Origin: Bacteroidales bacterium
GTDB lineage: Bacteria; Bacteroidota; Bacteroidia; Bacteroidales; UBA7960
DNA length: 15,158 nt
Reading direction: 5' to 3'
Assembly (NCBI GenBank): GCA_003451785.1
Contig: DMJL01000172.1
Span: 1-15,158, forward strand
Below are positions 1-7,898 of this stretch, in pieces. Each line of letters opens with the position of its first letter. The stretch's first letter is position 1. A program made the translations under genes and the position numbers. The notes under the pieces were generated by a model. It made no database searches. It saw only the letters and a list, made by a program, of their open reading frames with translations, and was not told the DNA's origin.

Positions 1-1245
1 CCTCACATCACCGTCTCTGTAGCCAACATTATCTGCCTGACGGAAGTTTCGCCTGCCAGGCTCAACCGGAGCGGGTACTCGGCGCATTCTACCCAACTCA
101 TCCTTGGGTACTGGTCTGCCAGTCTCGTCGGTTTCCAAGATTTCAAAAACATTACCCCTAAAAGGTCTTAGATCGGCTACTGTTTCATGCGAAAGGGGTC
201 TGTAGGCATCTAAAACCCACTCGCTTACATTGCCTGCCATGTTGTATAATCCATAATCGTTGGGCCAAAATGCCGTAACCGGTACTGGACCTTCGCCTGC
301 ATCGTTCAAACTGCCTGCTACTCCCATATAGTCTCCGGCTCCTCTTCTAAAGTTGGCAAGAAACACTCCTCTCGATTGGCGATTGTTATTTCTAAGTCCG
401 CTACCATCCCATGGATATTGGCGGCGTTCTGCAATATTTTCGTCAATGGTGTTTCCGATTAGCCCCAAGGCTGCAAATTCCCATTCGGCTTCGGTGGGCA
501 ACCTATACGATGGTAGAAGAATACCGTCAGTCCAGCGTACTTGCCGCTCTCCTGTGCCCCTAGGGTCTAAGTCGCGCATATTTCGCCGTACCAAACCTTC
601 ATATTGGCCAGCTAAATATGCTTCGGTATTGAAGTTGCGCTCGTTGAGCTGATCGGGGTCCCAAGCCAATATACCCTCTCTAATAAGAATCATCTCGTTT
701 ACCCTATCTGTACGCCATGCAGCATATTCGTTTGCCTGAACCCAACTCACGCCAACAACTGGATACTGGTGGTATGCCGGATGCCTGAGGTAATTTTGTA
801 CAAATGGTTCGTTATAAGCCATAGGATCGAGCCACGAAAGCGTATCGGGCAAGGCTCTACGGTGTACTTCTGGAAATGTAGTTCCGAAGACTCGGCTTAT
901 CCAAAACAAGTATTCCAAATAGTCAATGTTTCTTACCTCGGTCTTGTCCATGTAGAAAGATGATACCGTAACGCGGCGTGGAATGTTGTTCCAATCGTGC
1001 ATTACATCTTGCTCAGTGCGTCCCATCACAAAAGTACCACCTTCGATAAATACCAAACCTGGTCCTGTTTCTTGTTCTTCTACTAATGACTTTTCAAATC
1101 CACCAAATTCGGGGTCATTGTAAGCCCAACCTGTTGTACTGCTTTCACCCGCTACCGTTCTCCTTGGATTTCTACAGGATTGAAACAAACCAGTGGCAAG
1201 CATTGCTGCAATTACAAGAAACAAAAGTCTAAAACTTTTCTGCAT
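1..1245 (-). CDS. gldJ: Gliding motility lipoprotein GldJ, N-terminal 415 residues (partial)
   Basis: GldJ is an outer-membrane-associated lipoprotein needed for gliding and type IX secretion; it is related in fold to formylglycine-generating (SUMF1) enzymes. The gene reads from ATG at 1245 off the left edge without a stop; relatives are about 550 residues, so roughly the last quarter is missing. Residues 1-24 form a lipoprotein signal peptide (basic start, hydrophobic core, LFQSC with Cys24 as the lipidation site). The SUMF1 domain begins near residue 61 (GPGLVFIEGGTFVMG), followed by DVMHDWNNIPRR at 80-91, RLPTEAEWEFAA at 248-259 and GLYNMAGNVSEWV at 332-344. The DWNN segment and long inserts between SUMF1 blocks fit GldJ better than GldK or a true sulfatase modifier, and no enzymatic role is assumed. 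It lies 30 bases after the PorP/SprF stop, so the two are probably co-transcribed. No Shine-Dalgarno sequence precedes the start. Confidence 0.9.
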   Translation of the reverse strand, partial: MQKSFRLLFLVIAAMLATGLFQSCRNPRRTVAGESSTTGWAYNDPEFGGFEKSLVEEQETGPGLVFIEGGTFVMGRTEQDVMHDWNNIPRRVTVSSFYMDKTEVRNIDYLEYLFWISRVFGTTFPEVHRRALPDTLSWLDPMAYNEPFVQNYLRHPAYHQYPVVGVSWVQANEYAAWRTDRVNEMILIREGILAWDPDQLNERNFNTEAYLAGQYEGLVRRNMRDLDPRGTGERQVRWTDGILLPSYRLPTEAEWEFAALGLIGNTIDENIAERRQYPWDGSGLRNNNRQSRGVFLANFRRGAGDYMGVAGSLNDAGEGPVPVTAFWPNDYGLYNMAGNVSEWVLDAYRPLSHETVADLRPFRGNVFEILETDETGRPVPKDELGRMRRVPAPVEPGRRNFRQADNVGYRDGDVR

Positions 1246-1275
1246 AGCTGTCTTATTGAATTTTTACAAAAATAA

Positions 1276-2259
1276 CTAAAAACCTCTGCAATTTATTATG
1301 TTTTCTCGCGGCTTTTTGTTGTCGGTGAAAAATGAAAACCGTATTCCAACCTCATGGGCACCCTGATTTAACCCGTAAAGGCTTGATAAAGAATGGTCAT
1401 AGCTGTACGAGATTCTCAAATTTCCGGTATCTAAAGCTATCAAAAATATTATTGTCTCTGGCAATCGGAAATCTTGTCGAATCCAAATTCCAGCTGACGC
1501 ATTCTTGAATCCGGCATGTAATCCATAATTTATCATTCTATAAACGCCCCTAAGGTGAAAAATGATATTTGGAGCTACAAAAAAACTTTCATCAGGTCTA
1601 TTTCTGCGGGTTGTTTGCCCAATGGAAATAGTGGTTCCCACATGAAACTTGTAGTGCAACGGCATTCTCACTGGAGTGCCATGAAAACTTATATTGGGTC
1701 TATTAAGGTTGTGTATTGCCAATCCACCAAAAAATCGTTCGTTGAAAAGCAATACTCCTGTGGCAAAATTGGGAACCCACAAAGAACTTTCAATAATTGG
1801 CTCATTTATGGGCAAAATTTCTCCTGTGAGCAAATTGAACTGGTCAGCAAAAATCAGATTGTTCCAGTTTAGGGATTTATTCAGAATTGCGGCCTCTAAC
1901 CCCAGATTCATAAAAAGGTTGTGCGTGAGTTGAAGATGCAAACTGTAAATTCCGCCAATGTGATTTGTTTGTAAAAGATTGGCCTGCACATCTCTTACAA
2001 CCTGAAGCCCAAGTCCTCCCATAGTACTGGCTGTGTAATTATCTATTGAGAAATGAGCCGATTGAAAAGCATCCAATCCGGGAAAAAACTGTGTGCGGTA
2101 TCCAAATGAAAGCCTTGCAAATGGCTTGGTTCCTGCAAAAGCGGGATTCAATTGCATGGGCATGGCAAACTGTTGAGAAAAATGCAATGGAGCGTTTGCA
2201 ACAATTTCACCATGAAATAATAGCAGGTAGCTTAAGATGAGCAGACCTTTTATTTTCAT
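1276..2259 (-). CDS. PorP/SprF family type IX secretion system outer-membrane protein
   Basis: This is a predicted outer-membrane beta-barrel of the PorP/SprF family, whose members work with the type IX secretion machinery; SprF is needed for export of the adhesin SprB in Flavobacterium. An in-frame ATG at 2283 would add eight residues. I prefer the ATG at 2259 because MKIKGLLILSYLLLFHG starts a compact signal peptide, apparently cleaved near ANA at 21-23. Mature residues 24-43 carry the family signature (FSQQF, then LNPAFAGT). The C-terminal part has RISYSYDHSLSSL and a late HEVGIRFSF strand, both typical of the family. At 327 residues the length is normal. The gene has its own promoter at 2363-2390 and is followed after 30 bases by gldJ, so both are probably made from one mRNA. 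Which substrate it serves cannot be read from the sequence. Confidence 0.88.
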   Translation of the reverse strand: MKIKGLLILSYLLLFHGEIVANAPLHFSQQFAMPMQLNPAFAGTKPFARLSFGYRTQFFPGLDAFQSAHFSIDNYTASTMGGLGLQVVRDVQANLLQTNHIGGIYSLHLQLTHNLFMNLGLEAAILNKSLNWNNLIFADQFNLLTGEILPINEPIIESSLWVPNFATGVLLFNERFFGGLAIHNLNRPNISFHGTPVRMPLHYKFHVGTTISIGQTTRRNRPDESFFVAPNIIFHLRGVYRMINYGLHAGFKNASAGIWIRQDFRLPETIIFLIALDTGNLRISYSYDHSLSSLYGLNQGAHEVGIRFSFFTDNKKPRENIINCRGF

Positions 2260-2362
2260 CGAAATGGAATTATTGGCAAACATAATACTTTGTAACGAAA
2301 AATAGCGTCTATTGTTACTTAGACAATGCTTCTACGATAAAATTTTCCAAGCAAAAATCAAT

Positions 2363-2390
2363 CAAAAATATTGTCAGAGTGGTATCACAA
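2363..2390 (-). promoter_or_regulatory. Bacteroidota-type promoter for the PorP/SprF-gldJ operon
   Basis: Read on the minus strand, a TTG (-33 element, 2388-2390) is followed by a 17-base spacer and TATTTTTG (2363-2370), an exact match to the TAnnTTTG -7 consensus. Transcription should start near 2356, giving a leader of about 75-100 bases before PorP/SprF. The terminator of the preceding E1 gene sits immediately upstream, so this promoter starts an independent unit. Confidence 0.6.
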
Positions 2391-2404
2391 TTTTCAGACT
2401 TTTT

Positions 2405-2442
2405 TTATAAAAAAAGACCGCCTATTTTTAAAAGACGGTCTT
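2405..2442 (-). terminator. Rho-independent terminator of the E1 gene
   Basis: On the minus strand AAGACCG (2436-2442) pairs perfectly with CGGTCTT (2414-2420) around a 15-base loop. The stem runs into a tract of seven T at 2409-2415, then TATAAAAAA. It lies 36 bases past the E1 stop codon and points in the same direction, so it separates E1 from the downstream PorP/SprF-gldJ unit. Confidence 0.75.
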
Positions 2443-2478
2443 GGATAGATGGCTTGTAAAAAGTAACCAATAAAACTT

Positions 2479-4530
2479 TTAAAAATTCAGAACTTCCTTG
2501 GCTGCAATATAGATGTTTTCGTCTGAAGGCAGTATGGCTTTCTCCAGATTTCTATGAAACCCTACAGGTGTAAATGTGGAACCCACTCTTTTCACGGGTG
2601 CATCTAAGTACTTGAAAGCTTCGTCGGCTATAATGGCAGCCAACTCGCCTCCAAACCCACCAAACACCTTATCCTCGTGTACTACAAGCACACGGTTTGT
2701 TTTTTTCACCGAGTTAAGAATTGCTTCCTTATCTAATGGTATCAACGATCGAATATCCACCACTTCGATTTCTTTGCCAGTTTCTGCGGCAATTTTGTCG
2801 GCTACTCGAATACTCATGTGGGTGGTATTTCCGTAGGTTATAATGGATAAATCGCTACCGGGTCTTCTGATGCGTGCCTTACCAAACGGTACTTCGTAGT
2901 CGTCGGGTATGGGCGTTTCAGCTTCCTTGGCGTTGTAAAGTGATTTTGGTTCCAAGAACATAGTTGGACCTTTTGACCTCATTGAAGTCCGCAATAGACC
3001 CGCTGCATCGTCGGCAAACGAAGGATAAACAATTCTAATGCCGGGGAATGTAGCCAAAGCTCCTTCTATGGTTTGAGAGTGATATAGACCACCGCCGATA
3101 TAGCCTCCGGATGCCAATCGAATGGTAATATTGGGGGCAAAAGCTCCATTACTACGCCAATAATCGTGGGTAACCTCCACAAACTGTTCCATTGCTGGCC
3201 AAAAATAATCGGCAAATTCGGCTCCTTCAACTACTATGCGTATTTTTTCGCTGAAACGGCTCATGCCATTTGCTGTACCCAGAATAAAATCTTCGGCAAT
3301 TGGAGCATTGAATACTCGTGCCCTACCGAATTTCTGCTGCATACCTTTGGTAACATTAAAAATTCCTCCCTTCTCCTTGTTTGCTACATCCTGTCCCCAA
3401 ATATAAGTGTCGGGATTATACTCAAACTCAGCCTTTAGGGTCTCATTGAGCGCAGTAATAAGTTTCTTTTTAGGCCCATCGTAGTTGTGGATACCTTCAG
3501 GATATTTTATTGGAATATGTGGTTCGGGTATGATAAAATCGAAAATAGATTCGGGATTAGGATCGGGCGCAGCCATCGCTTTTTTGTGGGCTTCTGCTAC
3601 TTCAATGTCAACCGCCTTTTTGATTTCCTCTAATTCACCCTCTGTTAAACCGCCTTTGGAGAGAATGGCTCGCTCGAATCTTGGGATTGGATCGGCCTCG
3701 CGCGCGCAACCTATCTCTCTATCGTCGCGATACAATTCATGACGGTCGCTATTGGAGTGGGAGTGCATCCGCACTACATTAGCATGAACAATTACTGGGG
3801 TGCCGGTTTTTAATACATGATTTTTGGCCTCAGTCATTGCATTCATGCTCTCGAAAACATCGCGCCCATTGCAATAAATTATCCGCAAATTCAAAAAACC
3901 TCTGAAGTTTTCAGCAGTTTTGCGATTGGCCGTTTGGTCAGCCTTTGGCACCGAAATCCCATAGCCATTGTCTTGAAAAACAAAGATTACAGGCAATTTT
4001 TCGTTGCTGGCTCCATTAATCGCTTCATACACATAGCCTTCTGATACCGATGATTCGCCTTGCGAGCTTATGGCCACACCTTTGTGCTTGTATTTCTTCA
4101 TACCCCGGGCCACTCCGGCTGCATGCAGGGTGTGATTGCCTGTAGCCGACGAAACATTGTGGATATTCCATTGCGGCTTAGCAAAGTGATTGGACATGTG
4201 CCTTCCTCCACTAGAAATATCGGTCCCCTTTGACAGACCATTCAAAATTATTTCTTCTGCCGTTATTCCAGCAGATAAAGCCGAAAGCATATCGCGATAG
4301 TAAGGAAAGAAGTGGTCGGTATTGCGGTCAAACACTTGACCTATGGCCAACTGTATTCCATCATGACCCGCATAAGGCGCATGATACGACCAGCCTAACG
4401 CCTGCTTGAGATAATTGGGTGCCTTATCGTCGAGTTTGCGACCCAAAATTAAAAGGCGATACCATTTCTTTAAGGTTTCTTTACCTACTTTCTCGGGGGT
4501 AAATTTGTTGTCTATTTCCAAGTTTTCCAT
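2479..4530 (-). CDS. Fused alpha/beta E1 component of a 2-oxoacid dehydrogenase complex
   Basis: This is a thiamine-diphosphate-dependent E1 that decarboxylates a 2-oxoacid (branched-chain type most likely, pyruvate possible) and transfers the acyl group to lipoyl E2. At 683 residues it joins the two chains that many bacteria make separately: E1-alpha at about 1-325 and E1-beta at about 350-683. The alpha half shows GRHMSNHF (109-116) and the cofactor motif from SQGESSVSEG (156-165) to DNGYGIS (187-193), with Glu159 and Asn188 as the probable magnesium ligands. The beta half shows NAPIAEDFILGTANG (408-422), EGAEFADYFWPAMEQF (435-450), GGLYHSQ (480-486) and VHEDKVFGGFGGEL (617-630). The canonical GDG/GEG reads GES here. 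The start at 4530 gives the expected N-terminus. No E2 or E3 gene is nearby, so the partner subunits must be elsewhere. It has its own promoter and terminator and appears monocistronic. Confidence 0.88.
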   Translation of the reverse strand: MENLEIDNKFTPEKVGKETLKKWYRLLILGRKLDDKAPNYLKQALGWSYHAPYAGHDGIQLAIGQVFDRNTDHFFPYYRDMLSALSAGITAEEIILNGLSKGTDISSGGRHMSNHFAKPQWNIHNVSSATGNHTLHAAGVARGMKKYKHKGVAISSQGESSVSEGYVYEAINGASNEKLPVIFVFQDNGYGISVPKADQTANRKTAENFRGFLNLRIIYCNGRDVFESMNAMTEAKNHVLKTGTPVIVHANVVRMHSHSNSDRHELYRDDREIGCAREADPIPRFERAILSKGGLTEGELEEIKKAVDIEVAEAHKKAMAAPDPNPESIFDFIIPEPHIPIKYPEGIHNYDGPKKKLITALNETLKAEFEYNPDTYIWGQDVANKEKGGIFNVTKGMQQKFGRARVFNAPIAEDFILGTANGMSRFSEKIRIVVEGAEFADYFWPAMEQFVEVTHDYWRSNGAFAPNITIRLASGGYIGGGLYHSQTIEGALATFPGIRIVYPSFADDAAGLLRTSMRSKGPTMFLEPKSLYNAKEAETPIPDDYEVPFGKARIRRPGSDLSIITYGNTTHMSIRVADKIAAETGKEIEVVDIRSLIPLDKEAILNSVKKTNRVLVVHEDKVFGGFGGELAAIIADEAFKYLDAPVKRVGSTFTPVGFHRNLEKAILPSDENIYIAAKEVLNF

Positions 4531-4588
4531 GTAATAAAAGGCTACAGATTTTACTTTTTTTAATGCAACTCATTAACAACAGTAGTCG

Positions 4589-4623
4589 CAAATTTGTTTA
4601 ACTATTACGCAAAGAAACAAAGG
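4589..4623 (-). promoter_or_regulatory. Probable promoter of the E1 gene
   Basis: On the minus strand CCTTTG (4618-4623, with TTG at 4618-4620) is followed by a 21-base spacer and CAAATTTG (4589-4596), which matches TAnnTTTG except for the first base. It lies about 60 bases before the E1 start, a normal leader length. The mismatch in the -7 box keeps confidence moderate. Confidence 0.4.
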
Positions 4624-4733
4624 ATTCGTTAACATTTCATAAACGCAGGAAAATTTTATGCAATCCTGTGTTGTTTTTCAAGGGTTTAGGCGGCAGTAGT
4701 ATAATTGGTTATTAAATAGCAGCCAACTGCCAA

Positions 4734-4811
4734 CTCTATAACTCACCCATTCGGGGTTAGTTGAGCTATTGGAAGCTCTTTTTTCTATAAAACATTCGCC
4801 CCATCGGGGTT
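4734..4811 (-). repeat. Two-unit tandem intergenic repeat, inverted relative to 9087-9161
   Basis: On the minus strand, AACCCCGATGGGGCGA leads into TTTTATAGAAAAAA (first unit, from 4811), and 53 bases later AACCCCGAATGGGTGA leads into GTTATAGAG (second unit, 4758-4734). The layout of a long unit, a spacer and a short unit is the same as at 9087-9161 on the plus strand, where the period is 52. Each unit opens with a small CCCC/GGGG hairpin. This looks like a dispersed, non-coding repeat family. Function unknown. Confidence 0.6.
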
Positions 4812-4904
4812 TAGTACATCCCTTATAATTTTTTTTGAGTTTTCAACCCAAAGACTGTAGTTGGAATTTTTCAACGCCATTATCAGAGTATTTGATTAAT
4901 CCTT

Positions 4905-6419
4905 TTACGCAAAAAGCTTTTTTGCAACTTTTGGCAAATGGAATACAATATCGCGTGCAGTCATACCCTCCATTCCTAATCTGGCAGCAGCCAAATCGCC
5001 TGCTGTGCCATGCAAGAATACACTTATCAATGCTGCTTGTAGAGGCGGATAACCTTTGGCTAACCATGCTAAGATTATTCCTGTGAGCACATCACCACTT
5101 CCAGCTGTGGCCATACCCGGGTTGCCCGTAGGATTGAAGAACACTCGACCATCAGGGCAGACTACAGCAGTATATGCTCCTTTTAGAATTATATATATAC
5201 TAAATTTCCGAGCCAAGTCCTTTGCAAGTTCCAACCTATGCAATCCGCTTTGGGTCTTGCCTGCAATCCTTTCAAATTCCTTTGGATGGGGAGTAAGGAT
5301 GCTGCCTTTGGGCAGAAATGCAAGCCAAGTAGGATTTTGTGCCAACAAATTCAATCCATCTGCATCTATTACCAAAGGATTAATTGTATTTTGTATCAGC
5401 ATTTTCAACGCATTCGCAGTTCTGGGGTCGGTGCCTACGCCAGGTCCAAAAGCTATTGCATTAAACATTGATACTTCGCCAGAATGTGTAACAATGTACG
5501 GATCATCATCCTTACGGCACATGGCTTCAGGAACTCCTGCTTGCAAAATAGGCAGAACATATTTGGGAACATGCGCTGTAAGCAATCCCACCCCCGAGCG
5601 CATCGCTGCCTCGGCTGCCAAAATAGCCGCTCCTGATTTGCCTTCACTTGCTGCAAACAATAGAGCATGGCCATAATTTCCTTTGTGCGAAAATTTCGAA
5701 CGCCCTCTATAAAACGATTTTATCAATGTATTTTCAATAAGAAAATTATTGCCTTCTAGCTCCCGAATTCCATCTGGGTGAAGCCCGATATCTAACACTG
5801 TGAAATTGCCGACAAATTCTTCGTTTTCGGGAAAAAGAAATGATAATTTGGGAAATTGAAATGTATAAGTATGATTAGCTCTTATTACAGCATCATTTTG
5901 TTGGAGTGCATTGCCATCGCAAAATAATCCACTGGGGATATCTATTGACAAAATTTTAGCACCCGAATTATTGATATGCCTTATTATTTCAAAGAAAATC
6001 CCATCAACTTGTCTGTTTAATCCGGTGCCCAAAAGGGCATCAACAATAATGGTATTGTGTTTGTCAATAACTGGCAAATCCATTACTTTTTGAATTTCCG
6101 AAACAGTAACCATTAAAAATTTCTCTATTCTGCGTAGGTTGGTTTCAAAATCTGGAGAAAATTGCTCCGGTTGACCTACATAAAATACCCTTGTATGAAA
6201 TCCGGCTCCGGCTATCATGCGGGCAATTGCAAGCCCATCGCCACCATTATTACCAGGCCCGCAAAACACCATAACTTCCATTGTTTTGCTCAAAATGGGT
6301 TTAATTTTTTGAAAACATTGCTTAGCAGCTTTCTCCATAAGGTCTATGGATTTTATGGGAGTATGGGCAATAGTATAGGCATCCAGTTCTCGTATCTGAC
6401 TTGCATTAGGTATAATCAT
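4905..6419 (-). CDS. nnr: Bifunctional NAD(P)H-hydrate epimerase / ADP-dependent NAD(P)H-hydrate dehydratase
   Basis: This enzyme repairs damaged nicotinamide cofactors: the N-terminal domain interconverts the R and S forms of NAD(P)HX, and the C-terminal domain dehydrates S-NAD(P)HX back to NAD(P)H using ADP. Residues 1-225 form the YjeF_N domain, with FCGPGNNGGDG at 52-62 and DALLGTGL at 127-134. Residues 240-504 form the ribokinase-like domain, with AFGPGVGTD at 323-331, DADGLNLL at 352-359, LTPHPKEFERI at 375-385 and the NPGMATAGSGDVLTGI block at 433-448. At 504 residues it has the usual fused length. An open frame extends to 6551, but that extension contains the probable -7 box and the upstream gene's terminator; MIIPNASQIRELD from 6419 is the family's normal N-terminus. 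Cytoplasmic, and probably transcribed alone. Confidence 0.93.
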   Translation of the reverse strand: MIIPNASQIRELDAYTIAHTPIKSIDLMEKAAKQCFQKIKPILSKTMEVMVFCGPGNNGGDGLAIARMIAGAGFHTRVFYVGQPEQFSPDFETNLRRIEKFLMVTVSEIQKVMDLPVIDKHNTIIVDALLGTGLNRQVDGIFFEIIRHINNSGAKILSIDIPSGLFCDGNALQQNDAVIRANHTYTFQFPKLSFLFPENEEFVGNFTVLDIGLHPDGIRELEGNNFLIENTLIKSFYRGRSKFSHKGNYGHALLFAASEGKSGAAILAAEAAMRSGVGLLTAHVPKYVLPILQAGVPEAMCRKDDDPYIVTHSGEVSMFNAIAFGPGVGTDPRTANALKMLIQNTINPLVIDADGLNLLAQNPTWLAFLPKGSILTPHPKEFERIAGKTQSGLHRLELAKDLARKFSIYIILKGAYTAVVCPDGRVFFNPTGNPGMATAGSGDVLTGIILAWLAKGYPPLQAALISVFLHGTAGDLAAARLGMEGMTARDIVFHLPKVAKKLFA

Positions 6420-6487
6420 TTTAAGGTAGATTTCATGTGTAAACTTAGTACAAATGGTTGTATTTAAAAATATTGTAAGGACTATTA

Positions 6488-6495
6488 CAAATTTA
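6488..6495 (-). promoter_or_regulatory. Possible -7 box for nnr
   Basis: On the minus strand TAAATTTG is an exact match to the Bacteroidota -7 consensus, about 70 bases before the nnr start. No TTG lies at the usual 17-23 base spacing, so this is only a partial promoter match. Confidence 0.3.
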
Positions 6496-6532
6496 GCGCA
6501 ACGAATGAACGGTAGGCTGTGTAATGCAAAAT

Positions 6533-6568
6533 TTAACCCAACTTGCTGCAAACTGCAAGTTGGGTTAA
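6533..6568 (-). terminator. Terminator of the DUF6051 hydrolase gene
   Basis: A perfect 14-base stem (6533-6546 with 6555-6568, arms TTAACCCAACTTGC and its complement) closes an 8-base loop, 41 bases past the hydrolase stop. On the minus strand it is followed by AAATTTTGC, a weak T tract. Position and stem strength support a terminator that insulates nnr from the upstream gene. Confidence 0.6.
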
Positions 6569-6608
6569 TGGGCGTATTGGTAAATTCTTTTCGGCAGATA
6601 GAATAGGA

Positions 6609-7811
6609 TTACTTTTTCTTTTGGTCTTGCGCAAAAAACGCACTGGCCATATCAAAAATCTGCTCAAATACAGCAACTACTTGATCGTGCTGATCCTTGC
6701 TATCGAAAGGGAAAGGTTTTTCGTGGGAGCCTGTATAAGGAACTTCGATGGCTACACTCCTGTTTCCCATTAGGTTGTGAATTGCAGAAGGCGAAAAAAC
6801 ATCGTCGCAGCTTAATCCTACTGCAAAAATTCTTTGTTTAACTTTCTTAAAAATTTCCGTTTTATCCGATTTGTTAAAGTCTTTGGAAACAAGGCTTTGA
6901 AATATTTTCCATGCCTGTGGAAGCAATTTTGCTTTTCGTTTTGGTGAAAGCATCAAATGTGCAACTTTTGGAGCTGAGCCGAGATAGCGATGTAAGGATT
7001 TACAGGCTTCACTATCCATAATAGCCCTCGAAACCGGCGTAACTTGATCGAGGTAGGCACCCCCGCAAAACAGAAATACTTTTTCTTTTCCAAACAATCG
7101 GTACGGGTTGGCCAGAAGCAGAATTTTGGCTAAAATTGTACCGATGGAGTACGCAAAAATGCTGATACTTTCAGCTTTAGGCAATAGTGGATGCTTGCCT
7201 GATTTTATTTGCCGGCATAGCTTCACAATATCTAAATAGCTCTGTGCTCCTGAAACCGGAAACATTTCCGGATGAAATTGTAGCCTCAGACTCAATGCCA
7301 CATTTGCAAAACTACTCTCCTTAATATCGGGATCGTCTTTCTGCCTTTTAATCGAAATTGCTTGCATCATTCTGGGGTTGCTCCAATTGGCTGGTGCTCT
7401 ATTAATATGAAATGCTAATGGGAAAAGGATTACTGCCTTGCCGGTTTTTTCAACCAATGTATTTGCCCAAAGGATGTATTTTTCCCATGACCGCTCGTTT
7501 AGCCCATGCAACAGCAGAATTACATCCTTGGGACTTGATTCCGTTGGGGTTAATATGGTATATTGAAAATGCCTATTTACGGTTTTGCCAGATTCATTTA
7601 CAATTTGGGCTTCTTCTGGAGAAAGCTCACCTAGATATGAGTTTCCTTCAAAAACACAATCAGACTTGAATGAAAAATTGTAATAAACCACATTTTCCGA
7701 TAGAGCAGAAATAGGCTTCAAGAGGCTAAACCTACTTTTCAACTCTTGGTTCTTCAGATTGTAGTTTATAGTGTTCATTACTGGGAATTGTATGGTAGAA
7801 GGTGCGCTCAT
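6609..7811 (-). CDS. DUF6051-type alpha/beta hydrolase, function unknown
   Basis: The protein has an alpha/beta-hydrolase layout and resembles the uncharacterised Bacteroidota family DUF6051, identified from memory of the LLLHGLNERSW and FPLAFHINRAP blocks. Numbered from the ATG at 7811 (400 residues): VILLLHGLNERSWEKY at 97-112 supplies the oxyanion HG motif, and FAYSIGT at 219-225 is a nucleophile elbow of A-x-S-x-G form with Ser222. Asp336 or Asp337 (SCDDVFSPSAI) and His363 (YTGSHEKPFPF) could complete a Ser-Asp-His triad. There is no signal peptide or membrane segment, so it is probably cytoplasmic. An ATG at 7892 would add 27 unremarkable residues but lies upstream of the likely promoter; an ATG at 7778 is also possible. 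It diverges from the LytTR regulator gene and ends in its own terminator. The substrate cannot be inferred; esterase, peptidase or lipase are all open. Confidence 0.7.
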   Translation of the reverse strand: MSAPSTIQFPVMNTINYNLKNQELKSRFSLLKPISALSENVVYYNFSFKSDCVFEGNSYLGELSPEEAQIVNESGKTVNRHFQYTILTPTESSPKDVILLLHGLNERSWEKYILWANTLVEKTGKAVILFPLAFHINRAPANWSNPRMMQAISIKRQKDDPDIKESSFANVALSLRLQFHPEMFPVSGAQSYLDIVKLCRQIKSGKHPLLPKAESISIFAYSIGTILAKILLLANPYRLFGKEKVFLFCGGAYLDQVTPVSRAIMDSEACKSLHRYLGSAPKVAHLMLSPKRKAKLLPQAWKIFQSLVSKDFNKSDKTEIFKKVKQRIFAVGLSCDDVFSPSAIHNLMGNRSVAIEVPYTGSHEKPFPFDSKDQHDQVVAVFEQIFDMASAFFAQDQKKK

Positions 7812-7845
7812 AATCCAATTTGATTTTTTAGTTTTACACTGCAAA

Positions 7846-7873
7846 GAAAAATAGGGTTTTCGTAAACCTGCAA
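7846..7873 (-). promoter_or_regulatory. Possible promoter of the DUF6051 hydrolase gene
   Basis: On the minus strand a TTG (7871-7873) is followed by 17 bases and TATTTTTC (7846-7853), one base away from TAnnTTTG. The implied transcription start near 7840 supports translation from 7811 rather than 7892. The three direct repeats at 7899-7950 begin 26 bases upstream of the -33 element, within normal activator range. Confidence 0.38.
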
Positions 7874-7898
7874 AAATTGTGGCATTTGCCAATAGTTA

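Larger units (their letters stand above)
4531..4904. other. Intergenic gap: E1 promoter and a hairpin-rich repeat module
   Basis: This 374-base gap lies between two minus-strand genes, downstream of nnr and upstream of E1. It contains a probable E1 promoter (4589-4623) and a two-unit tandem repeat (4734-4811). A small plus-strand hairpin, GAGCT/AGCTC followed by six T, lies around 4763-4784 inside that repeat. I see no convincing coding sequence, and no strong minus-strand terminator for nnr: the CCCC/GGGG hairpin at 4800-4809 has no T tract after it. Confidence 0.7.

Noticed and set aside
353..652. Plus-strand open frame opposite gldJ
   Set aside because: The minus strand encodes an uninterrupted SUMF1-type GldJ sequence across this stretch; the plus frame has no signal or motif.
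4763..4784. GAGCT/AGCTC hairpin followed by six T as a plus-strand terminator
   Set aside because: No plus-strand gene feeds into it, the stem is only five bases, and it falls inside a repeat unit.
5056..5676. A 206-codon plus-strand open frame opposite nnr
   Set aside because: It lies wholly antisense to a gene with intact family motifs throughout, has no recognisable domain, and is explained by codon bias of the real gene.
6420..6551. 44-residue N-terminal extension of nnr
   Set aside because: It overlaps the upstream gene's terminator and a -7 box. The YjeF_N domain starts normally at 6419.
7812..7892. 27-residue N-terminal extension of the DUF6051 hydrolase
   Set aside because: The probable promoter (7846-7873) lies inside it, and the extra residues show no conserved or signal-like character. 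Kept open because the promoter match is imperfect.
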